Assembly (NCBI GenBank): GCA_902478945.1
Contig: CABSMX010000004.1
Location: forward strand, 1-42,088
Reading direction: 5' to 3'
Origin: an uncultured Collinsella sp.
GTDB lineage: Bacteria; Actinomycetota; Coriobacteriia; Coriobacteriales; Coriobacteriaceae
DNA length: 42,088 bases
In this document: positions 32,050-39,818 of the stretch, piece by piece
How the letters are laid out: the number at the start of each line of letters is the position of its first letter
Numbering within the stretch: position 1 is the first letter of the stretch
Notes under the pieces: generated by a model
Told to the model about the DNA's origin: nothing
Databases searched by the model: none
What the model saw: only the letters and a program-made list of their open reading frames with translations
Translations under genes and position numbers: made by a program

Positions 32050-33092
32050 TGGATCCGAGCGTCTACATCCCCGCCTACCTGGAGCGCACCTATCTGGCGT
32101 CGCACCCCGAGCTCACCGATGCAGCACGCGAGCTTGTCCATAACGACGTGAACGTCAACCCTCATAAGTATGCGCAGTCCGAGCATGCCCAGGCGCTGCT
32201 GTCCTACGCCGGTGTTCATCGCCACCTGCTCGACGAGCTCCATCGCATCGAGGACATGGGCAGCGACGAGGAGTTCGAGCAGACGCGCAATCGCCTGTTC
32301 GACGACATGCGCGATGAGCTGCTCAAGATCGTCCGCGTCGATGCGCTAGCCGTCGACGCACAGCTGCTCGCCATCATCCTGGCCGACACGCCCGTTGACG
32401 CCTGCCTGGGTGACCTGATGAAGCTCGAGGCGACCACGGCCGATTACCTGCAGCAAAGTGTGCCCGGGTTCGATATGGAGGCCCCGCACTACTGGGCCAA
32501 CAAAGTTTTGACGGACGGCGTGACGACGGCAGAGCTCACCGTGAGCGAGCCGGCTCTTATCGGGTGGCTCCACACGCTCGAGGCCATCTCGCAGCTGTGC
32601 ATGGCGAGCGCCCGCTACCGTGCTGCCGCCAACTACGCCCGCCGCGTCCTTAAGGCGGAAGGCTACCCCACCCGAGCCGCAGGCACCGTGTTGCTCGCCC
32701 TCGCTCGTCTGGAAGACCAGGACGGCTTTTTTGCCCTGGCCCACCAGCTCGAGGAAGAGATCGGGGCTGACGCGCTCGAGAACTCTCCTTGGTATCTACT
32801 CGCCCGCACGATTCTGCTGTTCAAAACAAACAAGATGCGCCCGGCGACACGCGCGCTGCGTGAGTTTGCCAACCGTTGCGAGGGCGGTGCATTCTTCTTA
32901 CTGAACCCCATGTACCAGACACCGTACCTTCCCTGCCGGCCCGAGCCACGCGATCCCTGGGACCTTTCGCACCAAGCCGTTTGGGAAGCGGACGGTATTA
33001 TCTCGGACACCCCCGACTTTGCCCCCTGGGCCAACGCCTGCGAAGATGTATCGCAGCTTGCCCAGGAATTTGCGCGCCGCTACGGATTTTAA
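32049..33092 (+). CDS. TPR-like helical repeat protein, gene 2
   Basis: 347 residues, helical like its upstream partner. It shows repeat-like segments (A-S-A-R-Y-R-A-A-A-N-Y-A-R-R-V-L-K-A-E-G-Y-P and A-A-G-T-V-L-L-A-L-A-R-L-E-D). The C-terminal segment includes L-P-C-R-P-E-P-R-D-P-W-D-L. Gene order, size and coupling suggest a distant paralogue or heteromer partner of the 30973 gene. GGGAGGAG lies just before the ATG at the end of the upstream gene. Function unknown; the murT-gatD gene follows 45 bp downstream on the same strand and may be co-transcribed. Confidence 0.65.
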   Translation: MDPSVYIPAYLERTYLASHPELTDAARELVHNDVNVNPHKYAQSEHAQALLSYAGVHRHLLDELHRIEDMGSDEEFEQTRNRLFDDMRDELLKIVRVDALAVDAQLLAIILADTPVDACLGDLMKLEATTADYLQQSVPGFDMEAPHYWANKVLTDGVTTAELTVSEPALIGWLHTLEAISQLCMASARYRAAANYARRVLKAEGYPTRAAGTVLLALARLEDQDGFFALAHQLEEEIGADALENSPWYLLARTILLFKTNKMRPATRALREFANRCEGGAFFLLNPMYQTPYLPCRPEPRDPWDLSHQAVWEADGIISDTPDFAPWANACEDVSQLAQEFARRYGF

Positions 33093-33137
33093 CGGCGCAA
33101 ACGCCACGACCATGTCATCTATGTTAGGAACGGCTTC

Positions 33138-35315
33138 ATGAACCTCCGCTCATCTCTCGCCTGCACCTCGAGCGATATCGCCCGCTGGGGGCTGCGCTCC
33201 GTCCTTAAACGCCAGGGCGGCGTACTCCCCGGCCGCATCGCCATGAAGATCGACCCCGAGTTGTTGAGCGACCTCGCTGGCCTTGTCGACCGCAGCGTGG
33301 TGATTACGGGTACTAATGGCAAGACCACCACTTCCAACCTCATCGCCGACGCCGTTGCTGCCAGCGGTGCTGCCGTGGTGTGCAACCGTGCCGGCAACAA
33401 TATGGAGCCTGGTGTGGTGGGTGCTCTGCTCGAGGCCCGCGGCGGCCTTAAACACACCAGCAGCGGCAAGCGCGTGGGCGTTTTTGAGTGCGACGAGCTC
33501 TACACCGTACGCGTTCTGCCCAAGCTCAAGCCGACGTACTTCGTGCTGCTCAACCTGTTCCGCGACCAGCTTGATCGCTATGGCGAGATCGATCACACCC
33601 AGGAGGTCATCGCCCACGCGTTGGAGCTTTCGCCGGCAACGACGCTCATCTACAACGCCGACGACCCGCTGTGCGCCTCGATTGCCGCGCGCGTTCCCAA
33701 TGCGAGTATTGCCTTTGGCATCGACGGCGCCACCGACACCGAGTCCGATCGCATTAGCGACTCGCGTTTTTGCTCGCAGTGCAACGCGCCGCTGGAGTAC
33801 GACTATGTGCAGTACGGCCAGCTCGGCGCCTACCATTGCCCCTCGTGCGGCTGGGCCCGCCCTGCGCTTGTCCGTCGCGTGACGGGCGTGGAGCTCGGCT
33901 GCGACGGCTACGGCTTTGACCTGGTCTTTGGATCTGCGCCCGACGCGGCTGCCGTACACATCGCCACACGCTACAACGGCCTGTACATGGTCTACAACGT
34001 TGCCGCTGCATTCTTTGCCGCACATGAGTTAGGCGTGGATACGGCGCACCTGCAGCCCACGCTCGATGCCTATGTGCCCGCCGGTGGTCGTATGGGGCGC
34101 TGGGATATCGCCGGCCGCACTGTCGAGGCCAACCTGGCTAAGAATCCCGTGGGCTTCGATCGACAAATCCAGTCCATCAAGACGGCAGGCGGCAGACTCT
34201 GCGCTTTCTTCCTCAACGACAACGATGCCGACGGCCACGATGTATCGTGGATCTACGACGTCGACTTCGAGCGCATCGCCGACACGCCGGGTCTTGTCGC
34301 CTTTGCCGGAGGCACGCGCGCGCACGACATGCAGGTGCGCCTCAAGTACGCCGACATCGATGCCGCGATTATCTCGGACGTCGCGCAGGCAATTGGCGCC
34401 GTTGCGGATGAAGCTGCCGGCGACGCTTTCTATGCCGTCGCCAACTACACGGCCTTCCCGCCGCTGGTCAAAGAACTCGACGGACTGAAGGGCACCACCG
34501 CCGACGCTGTTGCCGGGCGCGCCGTAGCCCGTGCCGACGGTGGCGCTCTTCCCGTCGGCATCGCGCCAGTCGAGCTTTCGCGCCCGCTGCGCATCGTCTA
34601 CCTGTATCCCGATGCCCTTAACCTCTACGGCGACGGCGGCAATGTTATCGCGCTCGAGCGCCGCTGCGCCTGGCGTGGCATTCCCGTGCGTGTGGACGAG
34701 GTCCGTATGGGCGAAACGCTTGATTTGACCGATGCCGATATCGTCATGATGGGCGGTGGCTCCGACCGCGACCAGCTGGCGGTCGCACATGAACTGCTCG
34801 CCCAAAAAGACAAGGTCGCATCCTATGTTGAGGATGGCGGCTCGCTGCTCGCCATCTGTGGCAGCTATCAGCTGCTCGGCCGTTCGTACTATATGGGCGA
34901 GGATCGCATTGAGGGTCTGGGGGTCATTGCCGCCGAAACCGTACGCGGCTCCGACCGCCTGATCGGCAACGTAGCCGTCAAAACCGATCTGGCACCCGAG
35001 CCCTTTGTGGGATTTGAGAACCATGGCGGCCGCACGCTTTTGGACGCCGATGCCACGCCGCTCGGAACGTCCGTCGTCACGGGCACCGGCAACAACGGCG
35101 ATGATGGTCTTGAGGGCCTCATCTACAAGGGCGTCATCGGCACGTACCTGCACGGACCGGCACTGCCCAAGAACCCCGAACTCGCCGACTGGCTCATTAC
35201 CCACGCCCTCGAGCGCCGTGGCGACGCGCAGGCCACAGCCCTGCTGCCGCTCAAGCCCCTCGACGACACCTACGAGCGCGCCGCCCACGACGCAGCCATG
35301 AAGCTCCTCCCCTAG
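33138..35315 (+). CDS. murT-gatD: Fused lipid II isoglutaminyl synthase MurT-GatD
   Basis: 725 residues. It amidates the D-glutamate of lipid II to isoglutamine, an essential peptidoglycan change in many Gram-positives. Residues 1-465 are MurT: Mur-ligase ATP loop T-G-T-N-G-K-T-T-T (near residue 58), four-Cys zinc ribbon (C-S-Q-C and C-P-S-C, near 212-236), and D-V-S-W-I-Y-D with the catalytic Asp region. Residues 480-725 are GatD, a glutamine amidotransferase: I-Y-L/V-style start L-R-I-V-Y-L-Y-P-D-A-L-N-L-Y-G-D, nucleophile Cys in L-A-I-C-G-S-Y-Q, and catalytic His in T-Y-L-H-G-P. The two are usually separate adjacent genes; here they are one frame joined by a short Ala-rich linker. TAGGAAC precedes the ATG. 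Confidence 0.93.
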   Translation: MNLRSSLACTSSDIARWGLRSVLKRQGGVLPGRIAMKIDPELLSDLAGLVDRSVVITGTNGKTTTSNLIADAVAASGAAVVCNRAGNNMEPGVVGALLEARGGLKHTSSGKRVGVFECDELYTVRVLPKLKPTYFVLLNLFRDQLDRYGEIDHTQEVIAHALELSPATTLIYNADDPLCASIAARVPNASIAFGIDGATDTESDRISDSRFCSQCNAPLEYDYVQYGQLGAYHCPSCGWARPALVRRVTGVELGCDGYGFDLVFGSAPDAAAVHIATRYNGLYMVYNVAAAFFAAHELGVDTAHLQPTLDAYVPAGGRMGRWDIAGRTVEANLAKNPVGFDRQIQSIKTAGGRLCAFFLNDNDADGHDVSWIYDVDFERIADTPGLVAFAGGTRAHDMQVRLKYADIDAAIISDVAQAIGAVADEAAGDAFYAVANYTAFPPLVKELDGLKGTTADAVAGRAVARADGGALPVGIAPVELSRPLRIVYLYPDALNLYGDGGNVIALERRCAWRGIPVRVDEVRMGETLDLTDADIVMMGGGSDRDQLAVAHELLAQKDKVASYVEDGGSLLAICGSYQLLGRSYYMGEDRIEGLGVIAAETVRGSDRLIGNVAVKTDLAPEPFVGFENHGGRTLLDADATPLGTSVVTGTGNNGDDGLEGLIYKGVIGTYLHGPALPKNPELADWLITHALERRGDAQATALLPLKPLDDTYERAAHDAAMKLLP

Positions 35316-35322
35316 CACCCCA

Positions 35323-35359
35323 CCACCACAAAGGGGACAGGCACCTTTGTGGTGGTTTT
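35323..35359 (+). terminator. Terminator/REP-like hairpin after murT-gatD
   Basis: CCACCACAAAGG (35323-35334) pairs perfectly with CCTTTGTGGTGG (35344-35355), followed by four T. The loop GGACAGGCA gives GGGGACAGGCACC, a motif I recall as recurrent in several bacterial genomes; that is from memory. Confidence 0.75.
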
Positions 35360-35415
35360 CCAGTTTGCCAACGATATACGCGCCGACAAAAAAGTCTGCT
35401 ATACTCTTTCCCGCT

Positions 35416-35492
35416 GTCCCCATCGTCTAGCGGCCAAGGACGCCACCCTTTCAAGGTGGATATCGCGGGTTCGAATCCCGCTGGGGGCACCA
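35416..35492 (+). tRNA. tRNA-Glu (anticodon TTC)
   Basis: The acceptor stem GTCCCCA pairs with TGGGGGC. The anticodon stem CCACC/GGTGG encloses loop CTTTCAA, giving TTC. The T arm is CGGG-TTCGAAT-CCCG, and CCA is encoded (35490-35492). A TATACT box at 35400-35405 is the likely -10. The 3' half is also the attachment site of the prophage, and the integrase gene is read into it on the opposite strand. Confidence 0.96.
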
Positions 35493-36890
35493 TTTGCATT
35501 TTGTACGAACCCGTTGGACGTCAAGTCTGGCGGGTTCGTTGCTTTCCACATCGTAGTTCAGTGTCACTATGCACTCTTCGTCGCTCACGCTCACCTGGTA
35601 GACGAACGCCTTCAGCAGCGTCGCGTCGTCCAAGGCCGAGCCACATTGCAGGAAGTCGGCCAGCCGCTCGGGGTCTATCTGATCGTCCCTGATCGCCTCT
35701 AGGTCGAGCTTGGCGCGGTCGCGCTGGTGCTCAAGCTCCGCTATGCGTTCCTTCGCGCCCGGAGCGATTATGCCCTGCTCGATGGCGTTGAGGATGTTCT
35801 TAAGGCCGCGCTCGGCTGCTGAGAGCGATTGGGCGGCCTGCTTGCGCCTCGCCGCCACCTCCGCGCCGTCCGAGCTTTCCGCAACCATGCGGGCTATCCG
35901 CAAGGCCTCATCGCGGTCTTGCAGGAGCGCCCGCAGCGCCTTGACGATCTCGCCCTCAAGCTCCTCGCGCCTGACGGGCTTAACGCATCCGTCGTGGCAG
36001 CGGTAGTACTCGTACTTGCGGTTGCCGCGCCCGCGCCCGCTTACGCCTTGCAGGTTGCGCCCGCAGCCCGCGCAGATCGCCTTGCCGGAAAGGGCGAAGT
36101 CGCCCCAGCTCTCCGCGCTGCGCTCCTTGGCCGCGCGTATGCCCTGTGCCTCCATGAACGTCACCTCGTCGATGATCGCGGGCATGCCGCCCTCTTTGAC
36201 AACGCCGCCCCACTCGTAGCGCCCCGTGTACTTCCGGTTCTTCACCATCCGCTCGACCATCGAGTAGCCGCACGGGTTTCCCTGCGAGGTCTTGACCCCG
36301 CGTGCCGCGAAGTCGCGTGCTATCGAGTTGGTGGTCTCCTTTGCTATGCGCCGCTTGAACGCCTCGCGCACGAAAGCTGCCTCGTCCTCATTGATCACGT
36401 ACTCGTCGGCCTCGTTGCTGGCGTAGCCGAACACGCGCACGCCGTTGGTCTTGCACTTGAGCGCGTTGCCCTCCATGCCGCGCCTCGTGCGGATCGCGGT
36501 CTTCTTCGACTCGCACGCGGCGAGGCCTTCGAGCAGCTTCTCGTAGATGATGCCTTCCGGGCTGTCCGGTATCTGCTCAAGCGCCGAGACGAGCTTCACG
36601 CCGTGCTGGGCAAGCTCGCGCTTGTATATGGGCGCGTCATACTCCCCTCGGCTGAAGCGATCCATCATGTACACAAGCACTATGTCGCTCTCGCCAGCGT
36701 TCGCGACCATGCGCTGGAACTCTGGGCGGTCGTCGGTGCGCCCGCTTATGGCGTAGTCGCAGTATTCCGCCACGATGGCGTAGCCCTCGCGTTTGCACCA
36801 GTCGCGGCACACGCGCAGCTGGTCGTCTATCGAGGCCTCGCGCTGCTTGTTGCACGAAAAGCGGGCGTATATCACCGCAGTTTTTGGCAT
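35451..36890 (-). CDS. int: Large serine recombinase (prophage integrase)
   Basis: 479 residues. It catalyses phage integration through a Ser nucleophile. The N-terminal resolvase domain has I-Y-A-R-F-S with the catalytic Ser near residue 10 and Y-M-M-D-R-F-S-R. It is followed by the recombinase domain (I-A-R-D-F-A-A-R-G-V-K-T) and a zinc ribbon (C-A-G-C-G through C-H-D-G-C). A coiled-coil lies near 360-430. The final residues (W-C-P-Q-R-D-S-N-P-R-Y-P-P) are translated from the antisense strand of tRNA-Glu, so the natural stop is supplied by the host att site. ATG at 36890 has AGGAGG upstream. The phage probably switches to a different C-terminus when excised. Confidence 0.95.
   Translation of the reverse strand: MPKTAVIYARFSCNKQREASIDDQLRVCRDWCKREGYAIVAEYCDYAISGRTDDRPEFQRMVANAGESDIVLVYMMDRFSRGEYDAPIYKRELAQHGVKLVSALEQIPDSPEGIIYEKLLEGLAACESKKTAIRTRRGMEGNALKCKTNGVRVFGYASNEADEYVINEDEAAFVREAFKRRIAKETTNSIARDFAARGVKTSQGNPCGYSMVERMVKNRKYTGRYEWGGVVKEGGMPAIIDEVTFMEAQGIRAAKERSAESWGDFALSGKAICAGCGRNLQGVSGRGRGNRKYEYYRCHDGCVKPVRREELEGEIVKALRALLQDRDEALRIARMVAESSDGAEVAARRKQAAQSLSAAERGLKNILNAIEQGIIAPGAKERIAELEHQRDRAKLDLEAIRDDQIDPERLADFLQCGSALDDATLLKAFVYQVSVSDEECIVTLNYDVESNEPARLDVQRVRTKCKWCPQRDSNPRYPP
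35505..35539 (+). terminator. Hairpin terminating tRNA-Glu
   Basis: ACGAACCCG (35505-35513) pairs with CGGGTTCGT (35531-35539), then TGCTTT. It lies 12 bp after the tRNA and inside the integrase coding region on the other strand, so the same DNA serves both. Confidence 0.6.
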
Positions 36891-36920
36891 AATTGGAAAC
36901 GGCCTCCTTTCAGAGGTTCT

Positions 36921-36970
36921 TTGGAAAAGCCCCGCGGGCAGCGTTGCAGCGCTATGACCCCGTGGGGCTT
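36921..36970 (-). terminator. Terminator after PH-domain gene
   Basis: AAGCCCC-CGGG pairs with CCCG-GGGGCTT around about 20 bases. On the minus strand TTTTCC follows. It lies between the PH-domain gene and the integrase, separating their transcripts; it could also act weakly on the plus strand. Confidence 0.6.
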
Positions 36971-36978
36971 CTTCTTTT

Positions 36979-37518
36979 CTATGCGTTGATGCGGCGCACG
37001 TTCTCGTATGCGAGCTCCGAGAGCAGCGAGTAGAGACCCTGGACGTCGAAGCCCTTCGGGAACTCAAGCGTCTTGGTCTCCGTCTGCACGCCTTGGACCT
37101 TGTAGTACGGGCTTGTGATGTACGCGAACGACAGCTCGGCGTGGTCGAAGCCCATACCGGCCGTCTCAAGGCGCACCCCGACGATGCTTTGGAGGTCGAT
37201 GGACACGGCCGCTGCCTTGGCGCCAGTCATGCCCTGGTGGTCGATGAAGACGATTCTGCGGTCCGTGAACAGCATCTTGTCACGCACGAGCGCAAAGCAG
37301 CGCGTGAACGACTCTCCACGCATGAGATACATGCCATATTGCTGCTGAGCGGATTCGGCCGAAAGCTCAGAGTAGTGCCCCATCACACCCTGCACAACGC
37401 CACTAGTGCCTTGACCATTTATGGTTTGCTGGTCACGGTCGATTGCATCTTGTACAGCGCTCTGCGCCTGCGACACAGCTGCATTTGCCATGTCCTTCAT
37501 CATATCTTTCAATGCCAC
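36979..37518 (-). CDS. Bacterial PH-domain protein
   Basis: 179 residues. The first 50 are helical and Gln/Ala-rich. The rest forms a PH-like fold with R-D-K-M-L-F-T-D-R-R-I-V-F-I-D-H-Q-G, V-S-I-D-L-Q-S-I-V-G-V and a final helix L-Y-S-L-L-S-E-L, as in bPH proteins. Such proteins are often next to phage repressors and their role is unknown; a moron expressed in the lysogen is the usual guess. It starts with GTG (AAGGAG upstream) 2 bp after the CI-like gene stop, so it is expressed from the repressor promoter and should be made in the lysogenic state. Confidence 0.8.
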   Translation of the reverse strand: MALKDMMKDMANAAVSQAQSAVQDAIDRDQQTINGQGTSGVVQGVMGHYSELSAESAQQQYGMYLMRGESFTRCFALVRDKMLFTDRRIVFIDHQGMTGAKAAAVSIDLQSIVGVRLETAGMGFDHAELSFAYITSPYYKVQGVQTETKTLEFPKGFDVQGLYSLLSELAYENVRRINA

Positions 37519-37520
37519 GG

Positions 37521-37844
37521 CTACTCCTTCCTTGTCGCCGGGAAAGCCTCGGCGATTCCGTTTGCTGCCGCAAGTAATGCCTTGCGGCCCTCTTTATTCA
37601 TGGCGTTAAAGAGCGTTAGTAATTCGCGCTCGGCGCTTCCCATCTGTTCGCCATCGCCCTCTTCGAGATCGAACAGTTCACCAATTGTGCATTTGAAATA
37701 CCGGGCGAACTCTGCCGCAGTATCCATATCAGGACTTGTATTTCCAAGCTCGTAGTTTTGGTACGTGCGGTATTTAAGGCCGAACACGCTAGCAGCTTCT
37801 TTCTGGGTCAGCCCTGAACGCTGCCGTAGGTCTTTAAGGCTCAT
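37521..37844 (-). CDS. CI-like XRE repressor
   Basis: 107 residues. The N-terminal helix-turn-helix (L-R-Q-R-S-G-L-T-Q-K-E-A-A-S-V-F-G, recognition helix Y-R-T-Y-Q-N-Y-E-L-G) is followed by a short acidic segment and a helical tail for dimerisation. There is no S24 peptidase domain, so induction would not follow the classic RecA autocleavage route. Its promoter (minus strand TTGCTA, 17 bp, TATGCT) contains operator 1. It is co-transcribed with the PH-domain gene. Confidence 0.85.
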   Translation of the reverse strand: MSLKDLRQRSGLTQKEAASVFGLKYRTYQNYELGNTSPDMDTAAEFARYFKCTIGELFDLEEGDGEQMGSAERELLTLFNAMNKEGRKALLAAANGIAEAFPATRKE

Positions 37845-37871
37845 ATCTCACCCCTAACTTAGGATAGTTGA

Positions 37872-37964
37872 AGCATACAAGAAACTTGTACGAATAGCAA
37901 ACTTTTAGGGTTTACAGATACAAGAATCTTGTATATAGTGCCATTCAGGCACAAGAAACTAGTG
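37872..37964. promoter_or_regulatory. Lysogeny switch: divergent promoters with three operators
   Basis: Operators are TACAAGAAACTTGTA (37876-37890), TACAAGAATCTTGTA (37919-37933) and the imperfect CACAAGAAACTAGTG (37950-37964). The repressor promoter (minus: TTGCTA 37895-37900, TATGCT 37872-37877) and the cro-side promoter (plus: TTTACA 37911-37916, TATAGT 37934-37939) each have a 17-bp spacer, and the first two operators sit in these spacers. Confidence 0.85.
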
Positions 37965-37978
37965 CAAAGGAGGAAACA

Positions 37979-38203
37979 ATGCTCAACAATCTTGTGTCCG
38001 AGCGTAAGCGGGCAGGCCTGACCAGAGAAGAAGTCGGTGAAAAGATCCACCGCTCCGAATACGTTATCGGCAAGTGGGAGCGTGGCGAGAGTTCACCGCT
38101 ACTGGTTCCAGACGCAATCAACTTGGCAAAGCTCTACGGATGCTCTGTTGACTACCTCGCCGGGTTAGTCGAGGAGCGCACATCAAAAGGCGTAGCGGTC
38201 TAA
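37979..38203 (+). CDS. Cro-like XRE regulator
   Basis: 74 residues, one helix-turn-helix domain: L-V-S-E-R-K-R-A-G-L-T-R-E-E-V-G, then Y-V-I-G-K-W-E-R-G-E-S-S-P and L-A-K-L-Y-G-C-S-V-D-Y-L-A-G-L. It is the first gene of the early transcript, with AAAGGAGG before the ATG and operator 3 just upstream. It is expected to compete with the CI-like protein for the same operators. Confidence 0.88.
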   Translation: MLNNLVSERKRAGLTREEVGEKIHRSEYVIGKWERGESSPLLVPDAINLAKLYGCSVDYLAGLVEERTSKGVAV

Positions 38204-38341
38204 ATGTCAGCCGAAGAGGCCAAACAGAAGGAAGAGAAGCCCAAGACCGCCCGCGAAGTTGCCTTTGACGGCATGTGCTCGACGATCCGTCAGGCATACC
38301 GCGAGTGGGAACGCCAGCAGAAGGGAGAAGCGAAGGCGTGA
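38204..38341 (+). CDS. Small phage protein, 45 residues
   Basis: A 45-residue charged, helical protein (K-Q-K-E-E-K-P-K-T-A-R-E, then Q-A-Y-R-E-W-E-R-Q-Q-K) whose ATG directly follows the Cro-like stop codon. It overlaps the next start by 4 bases (GTGA). No recognised family. Tight coupling on both sides supports it as a real gene. Confidence 0.6.
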   Translation: MSAEEAKQKEEKPKTAREVAFDGMCSTIRQAYREWERQQKGEAKA

Positions 38342-38700
38342 AGCAGTGGTCTACACGTGAACTCAGATACCTCGAAGAGCACGCTGGAGACGGCGCCAAG
38401 CAGGTAGCCAAGGACCTCGGGCGCTCCATCGACTCAGTGAAGCATATGGCGCGGAAGTGCGGACTCTCACTCCGCAAGCGCAGGCAGTGCCCCCGCTGCG
38501 GCCAATGGACGTTCCGACCGCTCAACAGGGTCAACGGCTGGTGCATCGAGTGCACGAAGGAGCTTCACATGGCAGACCTCGCCGAACAGGCCAACGCAAT
38601 GAAGGAGGAGGCGATCAGGGAGAAGAGGAATGACAGGCAGCGCCAGCGCTACTACAGCCAGAAGAGCAGGGCGAAAAAGGCGACAAAAAAGAGGCCCTAA
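38338..38700 (+). CDS. Phage DNA-binding protein with zinc ribbon
   Basis: 120 residues. The N-terminal part (W-S-T-R-E-L-R-Y-L-E-E-H-A through S-I-D-S-V-K-H-M-A-R-K-C-G) looks like a SANT/HTH domain. A zinc ribbon follows (C-P-R-C-G and C-I-E-C near residues 50-75) and a strongly basic C-terminus (K-S-R-A-K-K-A-T-K-K-R-P). GTG at 38338 was chosen because it overlaps the previous stop and gives the natural N-terminus; the frame extends further but without support. A transcription or replication factor of the early region is likely. Confidence 0.7.
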   Translation: MKQWSTRELRYLEEHAGDGAKQVAKDLGRSIDSVKHMARKCGLSLRKRRQCPRCGQWTFRPLNRVNGWCIECTKELHMADLAEQANAMKEEAIREKRNDRQRQRYYSQKSRAKKATKKRP

Positions 38701-38747
38701 AAAGCGCCCTAGCAATGACCTGCGAAAACACCAAAAGGAGAACGGAA

Positions 38748-39032
38748 ATGCAGACAAAAAAGAAAGCGAGCGCCCCCCGCTACCACACTTCGGGCACCCG
38801 CTACGTAGCCGCCTCGAAAGAGGCTGCGTCCATCATACCATTCGAGGGCAAGCGCCCGACGGCACAGGAGCAGCTTGAGCGCTCCCGGTTCAAGGCGGGC
38901 GTCATGGTCGGCTTCCTCGCGGCCCTCATGATCTTCCTCGCCGTGCTCTGGCTCTGGGTCATCCCCACGATGGACCAGGCTGTTGCCGACGCCCAGCGAG
39001 CCGTGGGCAGCATGGCGGTGCTCAATGCGTAA
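38748..39032 (+). CDS. Small phage membrane protein
   Basis: 94 residues. A basic N-terminal half and one hydrophobic segment near residues 52-74 (V-M-V-G-F-L-A-A-L-M-I-F-L-A-V-L-W-L-W-V) make it a single-span membrane protein with its short C-terminus outside. AAAAGGAG precedes ATG 38748; an upstream ATG at 38715 lacks a site. It overlaps the following gene by 8 bases. Function unknown; superinfection exclusion is one role such phage proteins have. Confidence 0.6.
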   Translation: MQTKKKASAPRYHTSGTRYVAASKEAASIIPFEGKRPTAQEQLERSRFKAGVMVGFLAALMIFLAVLWLWVIPTMDQAVADAQRAVGSMAVLNA

Positions 39033-39360
39033 CGACGAGAGATACCGCCCCAAACCCCAGAGTAACCAGCTTGAGATCTTCGGCCTGGGCATGGCTGGCG
39101 AGCAGGACGTTGCCGAGGCCAAGAAGTGGATCGAGGCCAACCCCGAGGCGTGGCGGTTCATGCTCTCCAACGCCCGCCGCCTCAAGGAGAAGGGCTACGT
39201 GTCGATCAACTACCTGGTGAACATGGTGCGCAACGAGCTGCACGTGGGCTGCAAGAACGGCATAGCCCCCGCCCTTGCCCGAATCATGGAGGCGCGATAC
39301 CCGGAGCTGCGCGGAGCCTTCAACAAGCACCGCAGCCAGAGCGATGGGTTCAGCGAATGA
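39025..39360 (+). CDS. Conserved-type phage early protein
   Basis: 111 residues, helical. Segments such as A-K-K-W-I-E-A-N-P-E-A-W-R-F-M and G-Y-V-S-I-N-Y-L-V-N-M-V-R-N-E-L occur in early-region phage proteins of unknown function. The ATG overlaps the membrane-protein gene and the stop overlaps the RusA start (ATGA), so it is in the early operon. Confidence 0.65.
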   Translation: MRNDERYRPKPQSNQLEIFGLGMAGEQDVAEAKKWIEANPEAWRFMLSNARRLKEKGYVSINYLVNMVRNELHVGCKNGIAPALARIMEARYPELRGAFNKHRSQSDGFSE

Positions 39361-39818
39361 GCTGGCGGCGAACCCTTGCTGCCACGGCGCACATCACCAT
39401 GCACCCCGCCCAGCTTGTCGGAAAGCAGCGCCCCATGACCGACTACCGCAACCACCGCACCTACACGCCGACCAAGACGCTCAAGGCCGAGAAGGCCATC
39501 AAGGACGCGTTCCGCGCGGCATACGGCGAGACCTTCGCCAACCACGACGGCCCGGTCGTGATGCGGATCTCGACCACCAGGCCGCTCGCGAAGAGCAACC
39601 CGAAGTACTGGGAGGGCCGCGCCGACCTCGGCAAGCCCGACTGGGACAACCTCGGCAAGCTCGCCTGCGACGCGCTCAACGGGATCGCCTTCAAGGACGA
39701 TTCGCAGGTCGACATGGGAGCCGTCACCAAGCGCCCGAGGTCGCCATACGGCACCAAACCACGCATAGACATCTACATCGAGTACTTCGTCGAGGAGTAC
39801 GTGAAGGAGAAGAAATGA
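39357..39818 (+). CDS. rusA: RusA-family Holliday junction resolvase
   Basis: 153 residues. It cleaves Holliday junctions during phage recombination. The family core is clear: K-P-D-W-D-N-L-G-K-L-A-C-D-A-L-N-G followed by F-K-D-D-S-Q-V, which supply the metal-binding Asp residues. The ATG overlaps the upstream stop. It belongs with ERF and DUF1351 downstream as the phage recombination set. Confidence 0.92.
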   Translation: MSWRRTLAATAHITMHPAQLVGKQRPMTDYRNHRTYTPTKTLKAEKAIKDAFRAAYGETFANHDGPVVMRISTTRPLAKSNPKYWEGRADLGKPDWDNLGKLACDALNGIAFKDDSQVDMGAVTKRPRSPYGTKPRIDIYIEYFVEEYVKEKK

